From Homalodisca vitripennis (taxonomy: Eukaryota > Arthropoda > Insecta > Hemiptera > Cicadellidae), in contig NC_060213.1 of NCBI RefSeq assembly GCF_021130785.1, positions 112,507,501 through 112,571,500 on the forward strand: 64,000 nt of DNA, read 5' to 3'. The position numbers and the translations under genes were made by a program. Below are positions 61,101-64,000 of the stretch, one piece after another. The notes under the pieces are model-generated. The model did no database searches, was not told the origin of the DNA, and was given only the letters and a program-made list of their open reading frames with translations. How positions within the stretch are numbered: position 1 is the stretch's first letter; each line of letters opens with the position of its first letter.

Positions 61101-63161
61101 TGAGTAAACTGTTGAATATATAATGGTGGATTAAATGTTGTGTTGTTAGTAACAAATATCACTCAATAAATAAGGATTTATTTTCCTCTAATTAATAAGG
61201 CATCAAATTTAGATTTGATTGAATATCAGAATGAGACAAACTTTTATTTAAAATTTGTCTGTTCAGTTTGTTATTTAAAACGCTTGAATTGTTATTGCAC
61301 AGAGTTATTTTGATTCTGAAGTTATGGTAGTTCCAAACACTTCCCAGTTGTCAAGTTTTTCAGTGTGTATATTTTATGTCACCTTTTTATTTTATTTTTT
61401 TGGATTGGGTCATTTTGAGTGTAGTTTGTGGCAGTGAACCCTTGAGAATTTTAAAATGAAATATTTAAATATGTGCTTACATTTGAATTCTTTTCACTGA
61501 CTTCTGTACTCTGTCTGTGTCTGAGGCAGTGTGTAATAATGATATGAAATTCAAATTTTAAAGTATTGAAATACATTATGATGTTTCCATATAATTTAAA
61601 AATCTTATATGGTAAATAATATTTTTTGATGAGTGAGTGATTATGCTTTAGCCACTGATCAAGGAGTACCATGGTAGTTGTGTCGAATCGAAAATTTAGA
61701 CATCCACAATCAGTAATATAACTGAGATCTTAGTTCTTAGATTTACGTTGCCGGTTTCATAATTAAGAGTTTAAGTGTAGTCTTCCAGTTCACACCGATT
61801 CAAAACATTGCTTACACAGTAAAATTCTTGAAATATTTCGCCTTTGCTGTGGAGAACCATCTTCAAAAGGTTTAACATCTGTTGACTGAAGTTGGCTCTT
61901 CACAGTGAGGCAACTATTATATTTCAAGAATTTAAGGGTACGTCCAAGATGCACGCTGGTTTTATGAGTCAGGCGATCGGCGTCGATCAGCGCCGAGTCG
62001 GCGTGCGTAAAATTCCACGTTGTTAAGCAGGAGTGGCCACACTGCACCTGCGCGCTGACTTTCTGCGCACTGGTAGTCTGACTCCGATTTTTACCGGAAT
62101 GATTTGTTCATTCTGGTTTCAGACGACCTGCTAGTCGGAAAGTGATTTTCGTGTGTGTATTGAGTGTTGTTTGTTTTTTTTACGATGGATATCGACGATT
62201 TAGTATCAAAAGTTGCAACTTAATTCTCCGATATGGGATAAGCGCCTTAAAGAACATTCCAATAGGAACATCGTTGATGCCTGTTGGCGGAAGATTTAAA
62301 GATATTAAGGTTATTTTAAAGAGGATCACGGATTATAATAAACGGTACCAAGAACTGGCACATACTTTCCCACAATGTTCTAAAACGTGTTTTATAGGCC
62401 ATGGTCGATATAGGTAGTTTCATTTGCTGGTGCCCACATAAGGGTTGCTTCAATTACTAGAATTATTAGAAGTTTGTTAGTTAATCAGCTGATCTTTTCA
62501 AGTCAGTTTCAATGTTTAGTAAACAACGTATGTTGTAAAAGACATTTTATAAAACCACTTTTTGGGGTTCAGAGGATCCCAAAACGTAAAGTTCCGTCAA
62601 AAAACATGGGTTTTCGTCGGCAAGTAATTGCGGAAATAGGTGTTTGTACTCCCCGTAAACAGATCTTAATTTATTAATTGGATGTATTTCACTTCTCATA
62701 GGTTTTAACTTGGCTGCAATAAAGCTGCAGCCTGTTCACTTGTAAGTTCCATTGTACACTGATATCTTTATGGTGAAAGCTCTTTCTGTGCTGACAACCT
62801 GCTTACATAATGGCCACATCAGCCTACCGCTCAGAGTCAGAGAGTCGGCGCCGAGAAATCTGACTCTGTCTACCTGCTTTTATCAGCGTGCATCTTGGAC
62901 GTACCCTAATTGTGTCAGCAACGTTTTGATGTGGTGTGAGTGTGAAGACTAATGTTGATTAGAATTGACATATTTTGGGATTAATTTAGCTGTAAAAATA
63001 AATTAAAGTAAACTATGTGTTAACTCTGTTTAAGTTAACATTTCTTTTGTTACCAGGTGCAAATAAACGCCAGTACCAAGAGTACTCCAGGTTTGATGAT
63101 CCGTCACGTTTCAGGAATGACTACATGCAGCTTCAAAATGGCCGACACCGACAAGTTGAAG
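31039..63161 (+). CDS. EEP-EEP-R3H protein, whole gene as far as visible (at least 12 exons)
   Basis: Uncharacterised protein. Exons 31039-31143, 32979-33023, 37253-37990, 39939-40623, 44474-44852, 45069-45204, 51987-52060, 54440-54574, 56463-56633, 59891-60129, 60544-60588 and 63057-63161 join with matching phases to about 952 codons. Neither end is in view. Residues (numbered from 31039): 1-50 basic linker; about 51-296 first EEP-fold domain; about 297-525 second EEP-fold domain; 525-721 unknown, with a dsRNA-binding-like helix (K-L-RRQNANFLYSKLGQLF); about 740-790 R3H-like (TDFTKDEREEIQ...HIVVFIKR); 823 on charged, Lys/Glu/Ser-rich. dsRBM plus R3H recalls NKRF, an RNA-binding nucleolar protein, but two EEP domains ahead of it do not. 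A nucleic-acid role is inferred. A further possible exon at 47028-47152 does not fit the phase. Confidence 0.8.
31440..32010 (-). pseudogene. piggyBac-like transposase N-terminal fragment
   Basis: Begins with ATG near 32010 (MADDVDRHICSEEIRHLIYD), then acidic broken text, then ISVFHLLFDYDFVAHIAEET-NR, the piggyBac box F-x-LFxDE-hxxHIVxETN, and DDFFYSFFVLL. Stops and frame changes are present. It lies in the intron between the first two exons of the EEP gene, on the opposite strand. Confidence 0.7.
32345..32573. repeat. 31-bp tandem repeat, about 7.4 units
   Basis: Unit CGTCCTTACTCCCCAAACAG, then AGGTCGTATGA, period exactly 31 (starts 32345, 32376, 32407, 32438, 32469, 32500, 32531, 32562). 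Most unit junctions create TGACGTC, a CRE/bZIP-like core. Intronic in the EEP gene. Confidence 0.93.
32979..33023 (+). CDS. EEP gene, 45-nt exon
   Basis: TTGTCCAG acceptor, GTAAGT donor, phase 0 on both sides, TKVPVVPDIKRSANE. It links the basic N-terminal exon to the first EEP exon; short but with strong splice sites. Confidence 0.75.
33024..34080. other. Intron, no feature
   Basis: AT-rich intronic DNA with CA-rich patches near 33540-33700. Nothing recognised. Confidence 0.5.
34084..34745 (-). mobile_element. Decayed LINE reverse transcriptase, C-terminal half
   Basis: On the - strand: FINDLY, then TVFADDTALSYG (catalytic box) near 34680, then FKYLGLHVDENLLWNSHI near 34480 and LSYGPSCWG near 34290, and a C-terminal thumb tail to about 34084. 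Order and spacing fit CR1/Jockey-type LINEs. Several stops and shifts. Confidence 0.8.
34746..35316. other. Intron, nothing recognised
   Basis: No open frame with motifs. The part from 35000 to 35316 and 36532 to about 36800 flank the mariner and may be one older sequence split by it. Confidence 0.4.
35317..36536 (-). mobile_element. mariner element 2
   Basis: Perfect or near-perfect terminal inverted repeats CGAGGGGTATCCAAAAAGTA (left, about 35319) and complement (right, ending about 36533), flanked by TA. About 1.2 kb, with the transposase on the - strand filling most of it. Confidence 0.95.
35364..36371 (-). pseudogene. mariner transposase with two nonsense codons, otherwise in one frame
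   Basis: ATG at 36371 (METPLRSAAS) to TAA at 35364, 336 codons, no frameshift. The HTH block includes ISKNETAVEIHRQL and VHDDERSGRP. Catalytic residues are visible in IVTGDETWIHH, IQDNAPPH and PDLAPSDF, with 34 residues between the last two, i.e. DD34D. Two stops break it: TAG after MSVQMVRR where Trp is expected, and TGA between HPPY and PDLAPSD where Ser is expected. Each is one base from a sense codon. HDNAPxH reads QDNAPPH. This is a much younger copy than mariner 1 and unrelated to it at the termini. Confidence 0.93.
37253..37990 (+). CDS. EEP gene, exon for first EEP-fold domain
   Basis: TTTCAG acceptor, GTAAGT donor, 246 codons, phase 0 both sides. Endonuclease/exonuclease/phosphatase text: DVVSWNTEGKG (metal-site Asn), DFVLLQNAK (usual QE is QN, so the metal-binding Glu is lost), SCYIPPA, VIGGDFNAQIG (Asp and Asn kept), FTFKDGEIKTQQDFIFI (usual NQIDYI), YNHAMSY (usual SDH is YNH). 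The pattern is closest to CFDP2/RTE-type LINE endonucleases. Loss of several catalytic residues suggests a binding rather than cleaving role; that is inference. Confidence 0.88.
37991..39938. other. EEP gene intron, no feature
   Basis: AT-rich. No transposon or gene recognised, apart from a short ATA/AAT-rich patch near 38970-39010. Confidence 0.6.
39939..40623 (+). CDS. EEP gene, exon for second EEP-fold domain
   Basis: TTTCAG acceptor, GTATTA donor after TCAG, phase 0 in and 1 out. Text: VIISTWNIQGATPSKVDKIL (metal-site Asn), ELICVQEL (catalytic Glu kept here), KVISCHLPAK, FVLAGDLGI (GDxN has lost the Asn), SKIDDLMTI (SRIDY-like). A final SDH is not seen. The domain is more complete at the QE position than the first but lacks GDxN Asn, so the two copies have lost different residues. 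Confidence 0.88.
40798..41903. mobile_element. Foldback element with long imperfect arms
   Basis: Left end GTTGAGTTTAGTTCCATTTC, right end its imperfect complement GGAGCTGAACTCAAC. Arms of about 300 bp pair imperfectly (for example CATC-AGTTGCACAATTTGGTG with CAATTGTGCACCTGATG). The centre (41190-41480) resembles 21770-22080. No coding sequence. Intronic in the EEP gene. Confidence 0.75.
41904..44473. other. Intron remainder
   Basis: Mostly AT-rich. 43215-43325 matches, in reverse complement, the hairpin element at 52171-52325. 43665-43760 resembles the left end of the piggyBac-like element at 48833 (AACACTTGAGTGCTGGCC). No exon seen. Confidence 0.5.
44474..44852 (+). CDS. EEP gene exon, middle region
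   Basis: TTGCAG acceptor; GTTTGT donor after ATGAG; phase 1 in and 2 out. Encodes APSDAVIDVEGNLVTRSQTL, then DGEVYNITTIEYHDPTGDVS and LGRILKDFVLFSGV...YKSKLQILVMSFLRGNFGKL. No family recognised. The second half looks helical and amphipathic. Confidence 0.82.
45069..45204 (+). CDS. EEP gene exon, dsRBM-like helix
   Basis: CACTGCAG acceptor at 45068, phase 2 in and 0 out, donor GTGAGA at 45205. Reads R-ATSRICWNGIILSETVADG then SDQKTLRRQNANFLYSKLG-QLFFQVK. The K-x3-RQNAN-x2-Y-x2-L helix after a strand pair recalls the end of a dsRNA-binding motif; weak. Two other frames contain stops, so this frame is chosen by phase. Confidence 0.78.
45208..46965 (-). mobile_element. 5'-truncated LINE inserted just after a splice donor
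   Basis: Reverse transcriptase and C-terminal region on the - strand. The 3' end (low coordinates) is AATAAAGAATATTGTC followed by TATTGTC repeats, reaching within about 5-10 bases of the donor at 45205. The 5' end is truncated around 46965, where readable text HLKYTAITHPI stops. Confidence 0.88.
45332..46932 (-). pseudogene. LINE reverse transcriptase, broken
   Basis: Order on the - strand: LKTKLSCGIDEIPSKLVKH, ENYHPISLIP, NQHGYLKGRSTTTAV, VLLDYSKAFDCLDHDLI, a TGA before VPQGSVLGPFLF, then TIMYADDTTLLF (catalytic YADD), LGLTINADLSW, LRYGLISWGG and the C-terminal RHFRDWLMEGPVYSLKEFF. Damage: a direct duplication of about 32 bp at 46608-46670 shifts the frame, and one nonsense codon replaces Gly in GVPQG. 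No RNase H, fitting a CR1/Jockey-like LINE. Confidence 0.9.
47028..47152 (+). CDS. Possible extra exon of the EEP gene (phase unresolved)
   Basis: The frame beginning at 47030 reads EEPGMVVRVCRKQNLDSANF then KLNEAEDCYSQHDLENRETIIK and ends before GTGTGA, phase 0, which fits the next exon (AKVSFFCKGQPP). The only nearby acceptor (CTATTAG at 47027) would need a phase-1 entry, but the preceding exon ends in phase 0. The frame also reads on upstream as GWTLLEEPG, with no AG acceptor. The text looks coding and fits between its neighbours. The LINE just upstream may have damaged the acceptor, or a small exon is missed. Confidence 0.5.
47153..48055. other. Intron, nothing recognised
   Basis: AT-rich with an A/T homopolymer patch near 47340. 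No gene. Confidence 0.5.
48056..48808. repeat. 147-152-bp tandem repeat, 5 units
   Basis: Units start CTTGTAGGTTACATCTATTA at 48056, 48203, 48350, 48497 and 48645, ending with the partial start at 48797. They are very similar to each other (few substitutions, a GGTA and single-base insertions in later units), implying recent expansion. Satellite-like unit length; no coding. Confidence 0.95.
48833..49835 (-). mobile_element. piggyBac-like element with internal deletion (copy 2)
   Basis: TTAA at both ends, inverted termini CACTTTGAGTGCT at left and AGCACTCTAAGTG at right. Inside, on the - strand, the start of a transposase gene runs into its C-terminal end with the catalytic domain missing, about 1.0 kb in all. 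Confidence 0.9.
49140..49566 (-). pseudogene. piggyBac-like transposase remnant: acidic N-terminus joined to cysteine-rich C-terminus
   Basis: ATG at 49566: ASRSLNDVAISDVLDED, FDDSDIDPDFMGEDE, the acidic start typical of piggyBac transposases. Around 49380 the frame breaks and the C-terminal domain follows: HYLEKIPVPPGK, MCKVCSEKGSRE, CCWCCECKIPLCKNICFKVYHT, the family's zinc-binding CRD. The DDD catalytic core is absent, so the deletion removed it. Confidence 0.85.
49836..51986. other. Intron, no feature
   Basis: AT-rich with several short open frames (for example 50337-50597) lacking recognisable motifs or splice sites consistent with the gene. Nothing else seen. Confidence 0.5.
51987..52060 (+). 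CDS. EEP gene, 74-nt exon
   Basis: TTACAG acceptor, GTAAGT donor, phase 0 in and 2 out: AKVSFFCKGQPPMLIDDPRY then SEIFQ. Joins in phase to the next exon (QKVEKTKYP). Confidence 0.82.
52171..52325. mobile_element. Small hairpin MITE
   Basis: GTGAAGGAACCAGGATTTTT at 52171 pairs with AAAAATCCTGTTTCCTTCAC ending at 52292; arms about 45 bp include CCGGACATTTGC and its complement. A related copy is at 43215-43325. No coding. Confidence 0.85.
52816..53864 (-). mobile_element. piggyBac-like element (copy 3) with subterminal hairpins
   Basis: TTAA at both ends, inverted termini CCCTTTGAACCCCAG and CTGGGTTTCAAAGGG. On the - strand an acidic N-terminus (53429-53217) remains. Three 20-bp palindromes sit near the right end at 53741, 53783 and 53827. 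No catalytic core. Confidence 0.88.
53217..53429 (-). pseudogene. piggyBac-like transposase N-terminus
   Basis: SDDDWSDVSSIFSDDTDVDP then TISDSDDEEMPFSQLS, the Ser/Asp-rich start of piggyBac transposases, ending in a stop after 70 codons with no core following. Confidence 0.7.
54440..54574 (+). CDS. EEP gene exon, start of R3H-like domain
   Basis: TTTCAG acceptor, GTGAGT donor, phase 2 in and out. QKVEKTKYPTMPEVLQYIED then FFTKDSDTELIFGTDFTKDE-REEIQM. In R3H domains the signature is R-x3-H; here EREEIQ has Gln for the His. Confidence 0.87.
54575..56462. other. EEP gene intron
   Basis: Contains the 5S-type SINE at 54640-54905. The remainder is AT-rich with nothing recognised. Confidence 0.6.
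54640..54905 (+). mobile_element. SINE with a 5S rRNA-derived head
   Basis: GATCAAGCAATGACGAGCGT, GGCTGCTGCTTGGATGGGTG and ACC correspond to the internal promoter half of 5S rRNA (AAGCTAAGCAG... TTAGTACTTGGATGGGAGACC). A conserved body follows (GCCTGCCCGG, GGTCCCCAGGTGTTAG, GCTTCTTAGCCCTAA) and an A/T-rich tail with TTTACTTTACT. Probably transcribed by Pol III when active. Confidence 0.75.
56463..56633 (+). CDS. EEP gene exon, R3H-like domain
   Basis: TATCACAG acceptor, GTGAGT donor, phase 2 in and out. FARIRKLGYRFYASKATEKE, ADHIVVFIKRTPQYLRDKLI, KSKEDLKYVLIPPSVVG. HIVVFIKR matches the last strand of R3H folds. Its 3' two-thirds is repeated downstream (next entry). Confidence 0.88.
56511..57130 (+). 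repeat. Tandem copies of an exon-intron junction (168-bp period)
   Basis: Exon part plus the donor and 45 bases of intron (56511-56678) are repeated at 56679-56846, 56847-57014 and, shorter and decayed, 57015-57130. Donors GTGAGT recur at 56634, 56802, 56970 and 57129. No copy carries an acceptor. The second is open (VVFIKRTPQYLRDKLIK), the third has stops at CCTTAGTAC and ATGTAGAG, and the fourth is diverged. Confidence 0.93.
57131..58259. other. EEP gene intron part
   Basis: Holds the DUF4817-like fragment at 57180-57420. 57430-58259 is AT-rich with nothing recognised. Confidence 0.6.
57180..57420 (-). pseudogene. DUF4817-type helix-turn-helix fragment of a mobile element
   Basis: MHLMYGLANCNCADVRHLCA, QRLPNRNLPNENTFVRLHGR, LRETGSF: the pattern MHxxYGxAxGNxxxAxRLYxERFPNRxxPxxxTFxxLxxRLRETGSF known from transposon-derived insect proteins. 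Only this domain is seen, in an intron. Confidence 0.7.
58261..59566. mobile_element. Foldback-type element containing an expanded satellite
   Basis: Left end GTTGAGTTTAGCTCCATTTT, right end ATGAAATGGAGCTAAAGTG, as in the element at 40798-41903, but its interior is mostly a tandem array (next entry). Confidence 0.75.
58305..59424. repeat. Satellite: about 9 units of 98 bp then 3 of 79 bp
   Basis: GAAATCTGACACTTTCACAT recurs at 58305, 58403, 58501, 58599, 58697, 58795, 58893, 58991 and 59089 (period 98), then 59168, 59247 and 59326 (period 79). The short units replace ACCCGAGCTTTTTG...GTTGAACAT by TACCTTCTGTTTAGTACAGT, text from the element's own left arm. Units are nearly identical. Confidence 0.95.
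59567..59890. other. EEP gene intron end, nothing recognised
   Basis: AT-rich sequence leading to the acceptor at 59890. Confidence 0.6.
59891..60129 (+). CDS. EEP gene exon, charged tail
   Basis: GATTCAG acceptor, donor GTAATG after GGAG, phase 2 in and 1 out. ENYDSHINKYEQEHFKEEEK, LVHNFWKSVRENYRKDSEEN, then a degenerate 5-residue repeat of the type KQES. Predicted disordered. Confidence 0.82.
60130..60543. other. EEP gene intron
   Basis: 414-bp intron, AT-rich, nothing else recognised. Confidence 0.7.
60544..60588 (+). CDS. EEP gene, 45-nt exon
   Basis: TTTCAG acceptor, GTAAGT donor, phase 1 both sides: GRNAVSRNTKSTGRFG. Basic, Ser/Arg/Gly-rich; supported by splice sites and phase only. 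Confidence 0.7.
60589..63056. other. EEP gene intron
   Basis: Contains the Harbinger-like element 61936-62906. The rest is AT-rich with no feature. Confidence 0.65.
61936..62906. mobile_element. Harbinger-like element with MADF remnant
   Basis: Terminal inverted repeats GGGTACGTCCAAGATGCACG (left) and complement (right), flanked by TAA. A decayed open region near 62180-62390 (+) reads LNSPIWDKRLKEHSN then IVDACWRKI and DIKVILKRITDYNKRY in shifted frames, a MADF/Myb-like pattern found in the second protein of Harbinger transposons. TWA duplications fit that superfamily. Confidence 0.7.
63057..63161 (+). CDS. EEP gene, last exon in the window
   Basis: TACCAG acceptor, GTATAT donor, phase 1 both sides: GANKRQYQEYSRFDDPSRFR, NDYMQLQNGRHRQVE. 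The gene continues past the window, as no stop is reached. Confidence 0.75.
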
Positions 63162-63369
63162 GTATATAATATACTTTTCCGAAGTGGGTATTATGGGGGG
63201 AAGAAGTAGCTGCATACAGATGACTTGGTGATCCCTCAAAGACATTTGAGGGCATATACACTAAGATAAACTAGCGGGTGATATGGCCTGGGTATGTATG
63301 AAATACAGGAACTGAGAGGGAGTGTGGCATTTTAGGTCAGAGTATATATATGTATTTATATAGTGACAA

Positions 63370-63420
<51 letters not shown>

Positions 63421-64000
63421 GTCACTATTTCTCCAATAGTAACACTATTGGAGAAGGAAATTAGGAAGGAATCAAATCTTTAAAGGTAAGACAAATTTCG
63501 TATAGGGTGAATAGTTTTCCTAAAAAAGCTCCTGGCAGAACATTGGCAGAACACTACTCAGTTTTCTGGGCTGAAATCTATGCTATCAGCCTGAGCTAAT
63601 ATGGAAACTGCTTGGGTAAATTGCTGTGATCGTTAAACTTATTTTTAGAAAATATTATCTAAGTGATAACCTAGCAACATTATATATTTTTGTTTTCCTT
63701 ATGAACTATAGAATAAGAATAAATATAATATTTGGTGCCTTACCATTACTTTCAGATTAATATCATTGTAGATGTGTAAAAAATTTTTTTTAGAAAAAAT
63801 AATTTTTAAGTTCTACTGTCCGTCACTTTGAAACTACTGGACCTACAAAATAATGTCAAATTCACAGAATATACACAATTTTATTCTAAACAAATTACTT
63901 CTTATACATTTTTTTTTCTATTACAAGAATAAAAAAGTTAGATGGGAAAAACTAAATCTTTGTATAAACTGGTTTTTTTTACTCCCGAGTCACTAGAAGG
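63162..64000. other. EEP gene intron with TA hairpin
   Basis: Contains a TA run (63371-63416) flanked by inverted TAGTGACAACT/AGTTGTCACTA, and a second palindrome CTCCAATAG-TAACA-CTATTGGAG at 63431. No exon seen. Confidence 0.7.

Noticed and set aside
62142..62417. Host gene of 91 codons
   Set aside because: It lies wholly inside the TIR element and the meaningful MADF text runs in other, broken frames.

Overview
This window is eukaryotic, AT-rich, intron-rich DNA crowded with insect-type transposons. Evidence for an insect: a logjam-type p24 gene and an ephexin gene with GT-AG introns, plus mariner, piggyBac-like, hAT, P-like and Harbinger-type remnants, non-LTR retrotransposons, a 5S-derived SINE and a DUF4817-like fragment. 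A hemipteran (leafhopper or sharpshooter type) is my best guess from the repeat content. That guess is inference, not proof.

Three protein-coding genes are supported. (1) The last two coding exons of an ephexin-family RhoGEF lie on the + strand (841-1042, 2153-2520), followed by a probable long 3'UTR to about 3870. (2) A complete four-exon logjam-like p24/TMED cargo-receptor gene lies on the - strand (21116 down to 9682). Its phases all match and the joined product is 225 aa. (3) A large + strand gene runs from about 31039 beyond 63161. Twelve exons join in frame; the list has one unresolved gap near 47 kb. It encodes two tandem endonuclease/exonuclease/phosphatase (EEP)-fold domains, an uncharacterised middle with a possible dsRNA-binding-like segment, an R3H-like domain and a charged tail. 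I know of no named gene with this architecture, and it is the best candidate here for something undescribed.

Region by region. 1-4.4 kb: end of ephexin. 4.7-5.5 kb: minisatellite. 5.5-9.7 kb: unremarkable AT-rich DNA, probably including the logjam 3'UTR. 9.7-21.1 kb: logjam, whose introns hold LINE fragments, a mariner, a hAT remnant and foldback structures. 21.1-31 kb: intergenic or 5' region with nested elements. These are a self-nested Merlin- or MULE-like element inside a BED-finger transposase remnant, two inverted copies of an element with 8-bp target duplications, a P-like transposase fragment interrupted by a TA microsatellite, and a U6 snRNA-LINE chimera itself invaded by a TTAA element. 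31-63 kb: the EEP gene, with introns carrying piggyBac-like, mariner, LINE, SINE, foldback, satellite and Harbinger-like insertions and a tandemly multiplied partial exon.

The three genes show no obvious functional link. Ephexin and logjam converge, and the EEP gene lies upstream of logjam on the opposite strand. Exon limits were read by eye from splice signals and phase. No similarity search was run, so family names rest on recognised motifs.
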